Shown: one piece after another, positions 7,862 to 16,139 of the stretch
Position numbering within the stretch: the stretch's first letter is position 1
Layout of the letters: each line of letters begins with the position of its first letter
NCBI GenBank assembly: GCA_963695505.1
Contig: CAVOGX010000014.1
Coordinates: 310,001 to 374,000, forward strand
DNA from: JACSRF01 sp963695505
Lineage (GTDB): Bacteria > Chloroflexota > Anaerolineae > Promineifilales > Promineifilaceae
DNA: 64,000 bases
Reading direction: 5' to 3'
The notes under the pieces: model-generated
What the model was told of the DNA's origin: nothing
Seen by the model: only the letters and a program-made list of their open reading frames with translations
Databases searched by the model: none
Program-made: the position numbers and the translations under genes

Positions 7862-8731
7862 CTAAATTTCCACCGGATAGTAGCAAAGCCCCGTGGTGCC
7901 AGGACCGGAATGAACCCCCAAAGCCGGGGAGAGCTCGCTTACTATTGATTCAACGCAGGTCAAACGCTCCTCAACCAGCGTTTTGAGTTTTGCTACTTCA
8001 CCTAGCGCCGCGACGTGAGTGTAGGCAATCTTAACTTTGCCCATGTAACCGACCGTTTTTTCGATGAAATCCACCATGGCATGATACGCTTTTTGGCGGC
8101 CCCGCGTGCGGCCCAGAGCCACAATGATGCCATCTTCCATGCCAATAAGCGGCTTGATGGAGAGCAGGCTGCCCATGAGATGCGTGGCTTTGCCAATACG
8201 CCCACCCATGTAGAGGTATTTCAAGGTATCGGCCGTTTGCACCATTTTGGTGATGGGTACCATTTCCTGCACGCGACGCACAATCTCGCTCAAAGGATGG
8301 CCCTCTTGGGCTTTACGGGCAGCTTCTATAACCATCCAGCCGGTGCACATAGCCACGTTTTGCGTATCTATGACGGCAACTTGCACCTCTGGGTGCTGCT
8401 GGCAGAGCATGGCAGACCCTACTTCGGCAGCCTGGTAGGCGGCGCTGCCCTTAGCGGTCATGTGAATGCTGATAATATCTTTGGCATTTTCTTCTTCCAC
8501 CAGGCGCCGGTACAGCTCAAAGTATTCACCTGGACCAGGAGCGGCCGTTTTCGGCAGGGTTTCGGCGCTGGAAAGCCACGGGTAGAAGCTGTCGGCCTTT
8601 GCTGTGACCAGATCACGCAGTACCTCCTTACCACGGTGGATATAGTAAGGAACCCAGTGTATGTTGAGGCTAGCCAGCATGTTCTCGGGAATACTGGCAC
8701 AGCTATCGGTAACAACGGCAACTTTTGACAT
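7862..8731 (-). CDS. DegV family fatty-acid-binding protein
   Basis: 289 aa from ATG 8731 (MSKVAVVTDSCASIPENML); an alternative ATG at 8746 adds five residues, and neither has a strong ribosome site. The N-terminal VVTDSCASIP and the C-terminal SGPGTTGLCYYP are DegV family marks. DegV proteins bind a fatty acid in a pocket between two domains; in Firmicutes such FakB subunits pass fatty acids to the kinase FakA. No fakA-like gene is next door. The gene is divergent from phosphofructokinase and ends at a shared terminator. Confidence 0.88.
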   Translation of the reverse strand: MSKVAVVTDSCASIPENMLASLNIHWVPYYIHRGKEVLRDLVTAKADSFYPWLSSAETLPKTAAPGPGEYFELYRRLVEEENAKDIISIHMTAKGSAAYQAAEVGSAMLCQQHPEVQVAVIDTQNVAMCTGWMVIEAARKAQEGHPLSEIVRRVQEMVPITKMVQTADTLKYLYMGGRIGKATHLMGSLLSIKPLIGMEDGIIVALGRTRGRQKAYHAMVDFIEKTVGYMGKVKIAYTHVAALGEVAKLKTLVEERLTCVESIVSELSPALGVHSGPGTTGLCYYPVEI

Positions 8732-8896
8732 CGCTATTTCGCTCATAGTTAAATTTGCGCAAAAGGGGTAAATACCCCACTTACCTGCGCCATTTATAAC
8801 ACTTTTCTCTTTTCCAGGCTGCGCATAAAAGGGTATACTTTGAAGGTTCAAAGAGAAGAGCCACCTTCCATAATCGCAGCATTTTTGAGGAGCACG

Positions 8897-10000
8897 ATGA
8901 ATCAGATCGAGAAAATTGCGATCAGCACAGGCGGAGGGGATGCGCCTGGACTCAATGCCGTTATTCGCGCAATTGTGCTTTCGGCTATCAACCGGGGTTG
9001 GGAGTGCGTGGGCATTCGCGATGGCTACAATGGCCTGCTCCAACCAGAAGCGTTTCCCCAAGGAGGACTAATCCCCCTGATGCGCAATTCTGTGCGCGGC
9101 ATTACCCATTTGGGCGGCACAATATTGGGTACAACTAACCGGGGAAACCCATTAAAGTATCCGGTGCTTGGGGAAGGCGGAGCGTGGCAGGAAGTAGACC
9201 GCAGCGCAGAATTGGTGGAACTTGTGCATAAGGAAGGCATTGACGCGCTGGTGGCAATCGGCGGCGATGGTTCGCTGGCCATTGCCCACAGGCTGTTTCA
9301 GCACGGACTGCGAATAGTTGGCGTGCCCAAAACCATCGACAATGACCTGGATGGCACGGTAATCACCTTTGGGTTTGACACGGCCGTTTCTTTTGCCACC
9401 GAATGCATGGACCGCCTGCACGCCACGGCCGAATCTCACCGCCGGGTGATGGTCGTAGAAGTCATGGGGCGCTATGCCGGATGGATTGCCCTGAATGCTG
9501 GCGTTTCGGCGACGGCCGACGTGATTCTTATTCCCGAAATTCCTTACGACATTCACAAAGTAGCGGAAAAAGTGCTGGCGCGGGAGCGTAACGGCCGTTC
9601 CTTTACCATGGTAATGGTAGCTGAGGGGGCCAAACCCCTGGGCGGCGAGTTTACGGTACAAGAGCGTATCGTGGGCGCAGCCGAGCGGCTGGGCGGCGTT
9701 GGGCAAAAAGTGGCCACTGCCCTGGAAGCGCTTACCGGCAAGCAGACCCGCGTGGTGGTGCTGGGGCATTTGCTGCGCGGCGGCACGCCCACCACTTTCG
9801 ACCGCCTGCTCAGCCTACGCTTTGGGGCGGCGGCCGTGCGTGCCCTTGATGAGGGACAAAATGGCGTGATGGTAGCTCTGGATCCACCCACTGTACGTTA
9901 CGTGCCGCTGGAGGAAGCTACCAGCCGCATGAAGACTGTCCCGCTGGACAGTGACACTATGCTCACTGCCCGCGACCTGGGCATCTGTTTTGGCGATTAA
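8897..10000 (+). CDS. pfkA: 6-phosphofructokinase, group III (mixed-substrate) type
   Basis: 367 aa from ATG 8897, with GAGGAG upstream. It phosphorylates fructose 6-phosphate in glycolysis. STGGGDAPGLN begins the nucleotide-binding site. AIGGDGSLAIA has Gly where PPi enzymes have Asp, which in related actinobacterial enzymes indicates ATP use. VPKTIDNDLDGT has the Lys typical of the PPi/mixed group, with the catalytic TIDND aspartate. EVMGRYAGWIAL is the substrate-binding block. ATP dependence is therefore inferred from residues, not certain. A ROK sugar kinase follows 1.4 kb downstream on the same strand, with an IS630 element in between. Confidence 0.93.
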   Translation: MNQIEKIAISTGGGDAPGLNAVIRAIVLSAINRGWECVGIRDGYNGLLQPEAFPQGGLIPLMRNSVRGITHLGGTILGTTNRGNPLKYPVLGEGGAWQEVDRSAELVELVHKEGIDALVAIGGDGSLAIAHRLFQHGLRIVGVPKTIDNDLDGTVITFGFDTAVSFATECMDRLHATAESHRRVMVVEVMGRYAGWIALNAGVSATADVILIPEIPYDIHKVAEKVLARERNGRSFTMVMVAEGAKPLGGEFTVQERIVGAAERLGGVGQKVATALEALTGKQTRVVVLGHLLRGGTPTTFDRLLSLRFGAAAVRALDEGQNGVMVALDPPTVRYVPLEEATSRMKTVPLDSDTMLTARDLGICFGD

Positions 10001-10049
10001 AGTGGCAGGTGGATAGTACCTTGTTAAAAAAGTATTCGAAATGAAGACT

Positions 10050-10082
10050 GAGCTTGTCGAAGTCCGGCCCTTGACAGGCTCG
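10050..10082. repeat. REP-like hairpin GAGCTTGTC...GACAGGCTC
   Basis: Inverted arms GAGCTTGTC and GACAGGCTC enclose GAAGTCCGGCCCTT, 50 bp after pfkA and before the IS630 element. It could act as a terminator for pfkA, but no T-tract follows directly. Confidence 0.45.
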
Positions 10083-10139
10083 GGACTCCCTGTTATTGAA
10101 AAACTTCTTTAACACTATACTAGTACACCGTAAGATAAA

Positions 10140-10904
10140 TTATTTTGCATTTGAGAATGCTTCATTCTCTTCATTAACAACTACATAATGCGAATTAAGC
10201 TTTTTCCGGACAGCGGTTAGCGAAAACTGCCAATTGATCTTAATCTGCTTTTCGTGGCGTTCTGTTACGATAGCCATTACTTCACTTTTGAGTTTAGCCA
10301 TGGTCGGGATACGCCGATTGAGACAAAGGCGAGCCAGAGCAGAAAACTCAATTTCAATCATGTTCAGCCAACTAGCTGATTTGGGCGTGAAGTAGAACTC
10401 AAATCGTTCAGCTAGTGCGAATGCCTCGTCAGCTGGCAAGTTTTCGTAAAAAGCGCTGACATCATGGGTGTTAAGGTTGTCCAGAACCAGATGAATCTTG
10501 GCCGCTTCAGGATAAGCCGCCGCCAACGCCTGACAAAAAAGGAAAAACTCCTTTTTTCTACGCTGTGCAAATACACGAGACAAGCGCTTACCAGTCAGAG
10601 GTTCGATAGCGGCTAATAGGCAGCAAGACCCATTTTTCTCGTAGGCGTAATGCTCACGACGTGATTGACCTGTTTGTAGAGCCAATGGCTCGACGGTGTC
10701 ACCAATGAGAAAACACGGCCGTTCATCATAACAAATGACAGGGTTAAGCGGGTCATAAGGCAAGGCATAAAGGGCGAGTATGCGTTCCATGCGCGCAATG
10801 AAACGGCTGTTTATCTTGCCAATGCACCAGTAGCGCTTCAGGTGAGGCTTAAGTTCGTTTTTTTCAGGATGTCGCTGACCTGGGTATGGGAAATGCTGGC
10901 GCAA
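10140..10904 (-). CDS. IS630-type transposase, DDE catalytic part (orfB)
   Basis: This frame carries the DDE domain of the transposase. Readable motifs are VICYDERPCF (first Asp), IHLVLDNLNTH (second Asp) and SASWLNMIEIEFSAL (Glu region). The in-frame protein proper begins near 10860, where it is joined to the upstream HTH frame by a -1 shift on a run of seven A residues: KK-N-E-L-K. It is therefore normally made as a fusion with the HTH part. The DDE residues look intact, so the element may still be active. Confidence 0.85.
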   Translation of the reverse strand: MRQHFPYPGQRHPEKNELKPHLKRYWCIGKINSRFIARMERILALYALPYDPLNPVICYDERPCFLIGDTVEPLALQTGQSRREHYAYEKNGSCCLLAAIEPLTGKRLSRVFAQRRKKEFFLFCQALAAAYPEAAKIHLVLDNLNTHDVSAFYENLPADEAFALAERFEFYFTPKSASWLNMIEIEFSALARLCLNRRIPTMAKLKSEVMAIVTERHEKQIKINWQFSLTAVRKKLNSHYVVVNEENEAFSNAK

Positions 10905-11272
10905 TATTCCAGCTCAACCACTTTTTCAGCCAGCAAACGCAAGTTCCATTGCCCGTACCCTTCAGGTGGCTCACTGCAAGCCAGCGCAGTTATTTTTGCG
11001 CGCTGTGCGCCATCAAACTTGATGGGTCGTCCACTGCGCGGTTTGTCAAGCAGACATTCTAAGCCTGCTGCTTTATATTTTGTCGCCCAAGTGGACACTG
11101 TTTGGTAGGTTGTTCCCACTGTTTCGGCGACGGATGTAAAGGTTTTGCCACGGTCAAGTTCTAGCAAAGCCGTTGCTCGCTTATACACTCTGGCTCTGAG
11201 CTTGCCTTGGCTTGTTAAAAACTGCAATCGCTTTCGATCATCTTCGCTAAGTTGTACATGTTGTTTTTTCAT
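10838..11272 (-). CDS. IS630-type transposase, N-terminal HTH part (orfA)
   Basis: 144 aa, starting MKKQHVQLSEDDRKRLQFL. It has two helix-turn-helix regions (FTSVAETVGTTYQTVSTWA and later ISHTQVSDILKK) for terminal inverted repeat recognition. The frame ends shortly after the A7 run at about 10858-10864, where a -1 ribosomal slip would produce the full transposase. The 67-nt overlap with the catalytic frame supports programmed fusion, although a homopolymer indel would look the same. Confidence 0.82.
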   Translation of the reverse strand: MKKQHVQLSEDDRKRLQFLTSQGKLRARVYKRATALLELDRGKTFTSVAETVGTTYQTVSTWATKYKAAGLECLLDKPRSGRPIKFDGAQRAKITALACSEPPEGYGQWNLRLLAEKVVELEYCASISHTQVSDILKKTNLSLT

Positions 11273-11383
11273 GCCACTAGCTTAGCGTGCGCTCCATCTG
11301 GAGCAAGATTTTATTGGAAAATTTAATTTACGGTGTACTAGGCTGAATACCTGTCCACACTCAACATTTAGGAGGACTTGCTC

Positions 11384-12283
11384 ATGACTCAACTAATCGG
11401 CGGTATTGAAGCAGGCGGCACAAAGTTTGTGTGCGCCATTGGAACTGGACCCGGCGACCTGCGCGATGAGGTGCGCTTTCCCACGACGACCCCGGTCGAA
11501 ACCATCGGCCAGGCCATCCAATTTTTTCGGGAGCAAGAAGCAAAACATGGCAAACTGGCGGCGATTGGTGTGGCTGCATTTGGCCCACTGGACCCAGAAC
11601 CCTCTTCACCGACATACGGATACATCACCACAACGCCCAAACCAGGCTGGGCCAACGCTGATTTCGTAGGCGCAATCCAGGAAGCCTTTGATATTCCCGT
11701 TGGCTTTGACACTGACGTGAATGGCGCAGCCCTGGGCGAATGGCGCTGGGGGGCGGCAAAGGACGTAAACACTTTTATTTATCTGACCATTGGTACGGGT
11801 ATTGGCGGTGGGGCGATGGTAAACGGCCGTCTCCTCCACGGTTTGGTCCACCCCGAGATGGGCCACATCAGCCTGGTCCATGATTGGGAAAAAGACCCCT
11901 ACGCCGGGCGTTGTCCCTACCATGGCGACTGCCTGGAGGGCATGGCTGCCGGACCGGCCATTGGCGAACGCTGGGGCGTCAAAGGGCAAGAACTAACGCC
12001 TGATCATCCCGCCTGGGAGCTGGAAGCCGATTATCTGGCCCAGGCTTTGCGCACAATAATTTGTACCCTTTCACCCCAGCGCATCATCATGGGCGGCGGC
12101 GTCATGGAACAGCCCCAGCTCTTTCCTCTGGTACGGCAAAAAACCCGCGCTTATCTCAATGGCTACGTGCAGCATCCGGCCATTTTGGAGCGCATTGAAA
12201 GCTACATTGTGCCGCCGGGCCTGGGCAATCGCGCCGGGGTGCTGGGGGCTATTGCCCTGGGGCAGCAGGCGTTGATAGCTTAG
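11384..12283 (+). CDS. ROK family sugar kinase, fructokinase-like
   Basis: 299 aa from ATG 11384, with AGGAGG about 8 bp upstream. GGIEAGGTKFVCAIG is the ATP-binding phosphate loop, FDTDVNGAALGEW holds the catalytic Asp, and YLTIGTGIGGG is the second ROK glycine motif. HISLVHDWEKDPYAGRCP plus YHGDCLEG forms the zinc site typical of the group. The short form and EAGGTKF start match Bacillus-type fructokinases; glucokinase or mannokinase activity cannot be excluded. It lies downstream of pfkA, interrupted by the IS630 element, and both feed hexose phosphate into glycolysis. Confidence 0.85.
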   Translation: MTQLIGGIEAGGTKFVCAIGTGPGDLRDEVRFPTTTPVETIGQAIQFFREQEAKHGKLAAIGVAAFGPLDPEPSSPTYGYITTTPKPGWANADFVGAIQEAFDIPVGFDTDVNGAALGEWRWGAAKDVNTFIYLTIGTGIGGGAMVNGRLLHGLVHPEMGHISLVHDWEKDPYAGRCPYHGDCLEGMAAGPAIGERWGVKGQELTPDHPAWELEADYLAQALRTIICTLSPQRIIMGGGVMEQPQLFPLVRQKTRAYLNGYVQHPAILERIESYIVPPGLGNRAGVLGAIALGQQALIA

Positions 12284-12294
12284 CTTATTACCGG

Positions 12295-13611
12295 CTACCC
12301 TTTGAAATAGATGGTAAAGGCGGCCAATAGTCGCCCTACCGCAATAATGGAGAGCGTCGTCACCAGCCCCAACTGGGCCGAGAGTGCGGGACCGCCCAAA
12401 GAGCCTAACAAAATCGCGGCATTCAGGGCCAGGTTGTACCAGGCCAGGTGCGCCGGGCGATTGTCATCGGGTATGTTTTCCAACAAATAGTTAGCGATGA
12501 CACCACCCACCAAGGACCAGGCCACACCCCCTACCACCGAGGTGAACAAGAACAGCGGCAGGTCGCGAGACATGGCCGTTAGCGCTGGATAAAAGCTCAT
12601 AAGGATTGAGCCCGCTACCAGCAGCCGGTAGTTACCGAATCGGCTGGTCAACCTGGCTAGCTGGGTAGAACCAAAAAGCACGCTGGTGTAGAAAAGCGCT
12701 GTACCGAGCCCAATTTGCTGGTCGTTAAGGTGTAAATTATTCACCCAATAGAGGGGGAAAAGGGGAATAGCCAGGTATTGAGTCAGGTGGAAGAAGAACA
12801 GTGCGGCAATAATTTGCCCGTAACGGCCGTTTAACACCGAAAGCTGCAGCAAATTGCGCCAGTTGGCCGCCCGAGCCAGAAAACGCAGCCCCACCGTTTG
12901 CCGTAAACTATCCCCCCAGGTGCGAAACAGTCCTGGGTCAGACAGGTTGCGACGCCGCTGGCGGGAATGAAGGGGTTGCTCGGTTAACGGCCGTACAAAC
13001 CACAAATGCACTGTGCTCATAGCGCCGCCCAAAAAGCCCAGCCCAAACACCACCTGGTACCCGAGGGGAAAGGGCAGCGTATCCAGCAGCCAGCCACTGA
13101 GCAGCGATACGCCAATGTAAACCATAGCCAGCAGCGCATTGCGCATGCCCGCCACGTGCCCCCGCCACGCCAATGGCACCGCTCCGGCAAAGAGGGCGTT
13201 AAAGCCTACCGCCAGCGCCGAACCGGGCACGCTCATCAACAGCGTCAGCACAACGAGCGCCCAAATCTGGCCCTGGGGCAGCAGCCACATGGGCAGGAAA
13301 ATCCAGGCTAGATAAAAAATTCGGTGGAAAACGGCCGTCCAAAAGACGCTGCGGCTAATAGGGCGGCTGCGCAGCCATTGGCTGGCGGGCAGCGTAAACA
13401 GCAAGCTAATCACTGCCGGCCCAGCATTCAGCAGCCCAATCTGCTGCGCGCTGGCTCCCTGCCGCGCCGCAAACACGCCCACAAAGGATATGGCGCTGCC
13501 GCTCAACACACCATACCAGGCAATATCGAGATAGAGATGCAAAAAATTAGCCCGGTATTCACCGGGCACATTTTTGCCAGCCGATAACAATGCAATCCTT
13601 GCCATTTTCAT
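12295..13611 (-). CDS. MFS transporter
   Basis: 438 aa with about 12 hydrophobic helices. Residues 20-60 (LDIAWYGVLSGSAISFVGV) and the cytoplasmic loop near 205-220, rich in Arg (RQRRRNLSD), fit a major facilitator protein. No substrate-defining motif was recognised. It ends 12 bp from the stop of the convergent ROK kinase without a clear terminator between. The start is ATG 13611; ATG 13605 is equally possible, since neither has a strong ribosome site. Substrate unknown. Confidence 0.72.
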   Translation of the reverse strand: MKMARIALLSAGKNVPGEYRANFLHLYLDIAWYGVLSGSAISFVGVFAARQGASAQQIGLLNAGPAVISLLFTLPASQWLRSRPISRSVFWTAVFHRIFYLAWIFLPMWLLPQGQIWALVVLTLLMSVPGSALAVGFNALFAGAVPLAWRGHVAGMRNALLAMVYIGVSLLSGWLLDTLPFPLGYQVVFGLGFLGGAMSTVHLWFVRPLTEQPLHSRQRRRNLSDPGLFRTWGDSLRQTVGLRFLARAANWRNLLQLSVLNGRYGQIIAALFFFHLTQYLAIPLFPLYWVNNLHLNDQQIGLGTALFYTSVLFGSTQLARLTSRFGNYRLLVAGSILMSFYPALTAMSRDLPLFLFTSVVGGVAWSLVGGVIANYLLENIPDDNRPAHLAWYNLALNAAILLGSLGGPALSAQLGLVTTLSIIAVGRLLAAFTIYFKG

Positions 13612-13661
13612 AATTGCGCAATCTTGATTGTTGCGCCTCAGATGATATTAAACACAAAAAA

Positions 13662-13691
13662 AGCCCGCCGGGTTCGCAAACCCGACGGGCT
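13662..13691 (-). terminator. Rho-independent terminator of the zinc peptidase operon
   Basis: Inverted arms AGCCCGCCGGGTT and AACCCGACGGGCT (one mismatch) around a 4-nt loop are followed on the minus strand by seven T residues. It lies just after the stop of the zinc metallopeptidase gene. Confidence 0.9.
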
Positions 13692-13709
13692 AAAGTGTAA
13701 CCTTATTTA

Positions 13710-14396
13710 TTAATCCCGGCGACCACCCGACAGCAGCAAAATATAGTACAAAAGTGTGCCAATGGCCGTAACTGCGGCAGCCACGTAAGTCAGTGCAGCG
13801 GCATCTAAAACCTTGTCAACACCCTTGGCTTCATCGCCCATCACCAGTCCACTACTTGTCAATAACTGCTTGGCACGGCGGCTGGCATCAAACTCTACCG
13901 GCAGCGTCACCAGGGCAAAGACCACGCTGGCGGCAAAAAGAATAACTCCCAACCAGGCCAGTGGCGTAAGCTGCAAGAAGAAACCGGCGATAAAAATCCA
14001 GGGTCCCAGAGAGCTGCCAAACTGTACGGCAGGCACCAGGCTGCTGCGCAAGCGCAGTGGCGCATATCCGCCGGCATCTTGCAAGGCGTGCCCCATTTCG
14101 TGGGCTGCCACGCCAGCCGCCGCTACGCTGGGCGTGCGGTAAACTTCAGGACTAAGACGCAGCACCTTTCCGCGCGGGTCATAATGGTCAGACAATGTGC
14201 CCTTCACCTCCTCAATGCGCACGTCATACAACCCTTGCGCATCAAGCAAGGAGCGGGCAATTTCTGCCCCGGTCATATTTCGCAACGTACGTACCCGGCT
14301 GTACTTTTTGAACGCGCTTTTGACGCGAGATTGCGCCCAAAAGCCTAGCAACAGGCCAGGTAAAGCAAAAACGAGGTATAACGGGTCGAAGAACAT
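13710..14396 (-). CDS. Membrane zinc metallopeptidase, YugP family
   Basis: 228 aa. The motif VAAHEMGHALQDA gives HExxH with the next ligand region downstream, as in the neutral zinc metallopeptidase family (YugP). An N-terminal helix (LYLVFALPGLLLGFWAQ) and helices near 140-190 anchor it in the membrane. The stretch SLLDAQGLYDVRIEEVKGTLSDHYDP precedes the active site, as in the family. Its physiological substrate is unknown. A 48-aa membrane protein gene ends 10 bp upstream on the same strand, and a strong terminator follows, so the two form a small operon. Confidence 0.88.
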   Translation of the reverse strand: MFFDPLYLVFALPGLLLGFWAQSRVKSAFKKYSRVRTLRNMTGAEIARSLLDAQGLYDVRIEEVKGTLSDHYDPRGKVLRLSPEVYRTPSVAAAGVAAHEMGHALQDAGGYAPLRLRSSLVPAVQFGSSLGPWIFIAGFFLQLTPLAWLGVILFAASVVFALVTLPVEFDASRRAKQLLTSSGLVMGDEAKGVDKVLDAAALTYVAAAVTAIGTLLYYILLLSGGRRD

Positions 14397-14405
14397 TTTC
14401 TATTC

Positions 14406-14552
14406 CTATCTTTTTCTTTGCGAGATTGGTACAGGCTTTAAAACGGCCGTTTTCTTTGCATCATGCTGGCGTTTTAAAACCTGCATTACGAACAGACCTG
14501 TAGTCAGAGTCTGAAGAGCCAAAAACCATACAAACCAATTTACGCCAGTCAT
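14406..14552 (-). CDS. Small single-helix membrane protein (48 aa)
   Basis: It starts at ATG 14552 with AAGGAG 7-8 bp upstream and ends 10 bp before the zinc peptidase start. The N-terminal half, MTGVNWFVWFLALQTLTTGL, is one hydrophobic helix; the C-terminal half is basic (VLKRQHDAKK, then SQRKR). An ACGGCCGT site lies in its coding sequence. The good ribosome site and tight spacing support a real gene, possibly a partner of the peptidase. No family recognised. Confidence 0.6.
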   Translation of the reverse strand: MTGVNWFVWFLALQTLTTGLFVMQVLKRQHDAKKTAVLKPVPISQRKR

Positions 14553-14767
14553 GTTAAACTCCTTGAGTTAGTATTTCGTTTGATTTTGCATATTGTTATA
14601 GGGTAAGTCAACAGCCCCACCCCGTTTCCAACGAATGTCTTATAATAGGCAGGTCTGGGCTAATGTATTGCTTAATTAGCCACGAATGTTGTGCACTAAC
14701 GAAAGGTATTGACCTGAAAGTTAAGGCAAGGAAACGAAGTTCTTTTTGCTCGTAAACGAGGTTCTGC

Positions 14768-16096
14768 ATGCAAGAAAATTTTGGATTACCGCGAGAGTTG
14801 GGCGATAGCCTGCTGCTGCGCTGGGCTACACAAGATGACGCAGACGAATTGGCCCGGTTTAATATCGACCTGCACAGCGACAATCCTGAAGAACCCGATA
14901 CGTTTTTGGGGCACTGGACCCATGACTTAATAAATGGGGAACATCCCACCACCGAGGCTGATGATTTCACCGTGGTTGTAGACACAAACCAGGATGACAG
15001 AATTGTTTCCAGCCTCAACCTCATTTCCCAGCGCTGGGCGTATGAAGGGGTTGAGTTTGGCGTCGGCCGTCCAGAGTTGGTAGGCACGCTGCCCGAATTC
15101 CGCCGCCGGGGATTGGTGCGGGCGCAGATGGAGGCTGTGCATGCCAAAAGCGCAGCAAGGGGCGAAATGGTCCAGGCTATCACCGGCATTCCCTGGTATT
15201 ATCGCCGGTTTGGCTACGAGATGGCCCTGTACCTGGGGGGCGGTCGAGAGTTTTTCTGGCACCGGTCGGGGAATGAAAAGAAGTCCGAGACAGAACTGTA
15301 CCGGTGGCGAGAAGCCACGACGGCCGATTTGCCGGAACTGAAGCGCCTCTATGAAGTATTCGGCCGATTTTCCATGATCCAGCGCGTGCGTGATGAAGAA
15401 CTGTGGCAATATGAGCTGACCAAACCCCACAAAGATTCCCCATATGCCCGCAGCTTTCACCTGGTTGAAAACACCCATGGTGATTTGGTAGCCTACGTAG
15501 AGTTTCGGCAGTGGGGTCAAGGGTTCTTTGTGCGGGAGTTTTGCGTGCAGCCCGGCCATTCGTGGCGAGCAGTAGCCTTATTCGTGACCCAGGCTCTTAA
15601 AGAAAAAGCTGCCGCGCTCAATAAAGAGCGGGAGAAGCCTATTCAGCAGATTACCTTCGGGCTGGGTAGCGAGCATCCAGTATATCAGGCGCTGGGGCGG
15701 CAGTTGGAGCAGCGTCGGAGACCTTATGCCTGGTACATGCGTGTGCCGGATTTGCCCGGTTTCTTGGAGCACATTGCCCCGGTTTTGGATCGGCGGTTGG
15801 CGGAAAGCGTGCTGGCCGGGCATTCGGGTCCGGTAAAGCTTAATCTGTACCAGCAACAACTGCTGCTGCGCTGGGAAAACGGCCGTTTCCAACCTGTCAC
15901 CAGCTACGAACCCAAGCGCCTAGAGGAAGGCGACGCCGTCTTCCCGGATCTCACCTTTTTGCAGCTTTTATTCGGTTACCGCAGCATGGCCGAGCTGGAC
16001 CACGCCTTTGCCGACTGTTACGCCAGTGAGGAGGCGCGGATTCTACTGGACATCTTGTTCCCGAAACGGCCGTCTTTGGTCATTGGTTTAGGATAA
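14768..16096 (+). CDS. Eis-like GNAT N-acetyltransferase
   Basis: 442 aa, ATG 14768 with GAGG upstream. The motif LVGTLPEFRRRGLVRAQMEA is the acetyl-CoA binding block of GNAT enzymes. A second, weaker acetyltransferase-like half (about 220-340) and a C-terminal portion (about 350-430) resembling an SCP2-type fold give the three-part layout of the Eis family. Eis enzymes acetylate amines, including aminoglycosides in mycobacteria; the natural substrate here is unknown. It is followed 43 bp later by mmuM in the same direction, but no functional tie is obvious. Confidence 0.78.
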   Translation: MQENFGLPRELGDSLLLRWATQDDADELARFNIDLHSDNPEEPDTFLGHWTHDLINGEHPTTEADDFTVVVDTNQDDRIVSSLNLISQRWAYEGVEFGVGRPELVGTLPEFRRRGLVRAQMEAVHAKSAARGEMVQAITGIPWYYRRFGYEMALYLGGGREFFWHRSGNEKKSETELYRWREATTADLPELKRLYEVFGRFSMIQRVRDEELWQYELTKPHKDSPYARSFHLVENTHGDLVAYVEFRQWGQGFFVREFCVQPGHSWRAVALFVTQALKEKAAALNKEREKPIQQITFGLGSEHPVYQALGRQLEQRRRPYAWYMRVPDLPGFLEHIAPVLDRRLAESVLAGHSGPVKLNLYQQQLLLRWENGRFQPVTSYEPKRLEEGDAVFPDLTFLQLLFGYRSMAELDHAFADCYASEEARILLDILFPKRPSLVIGLG

Positions 16097-16139
16097 GAGA
16101 GCGATTGGGGATCGACCAATCTCAAGTCTCAAAGTTACC

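Larger units (their letters stand above)
10123..11338 (-). mobile_element. Complete IS630-type insertion sequence
   Basis: The ends GTACACCGTAA (10123-10133) and TTACGGTGTAC (11328-11338) are inverted repeats, flanked on both sides by TA (10121-10122 and 11339-11340), the target duplication of the IS630/Tc1 group. The 1216-bp length is typical. It carries two overlapping transposase frames on the minus strand and sits between pfkA and the ROK kinase gene. Confidence 0.92.
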
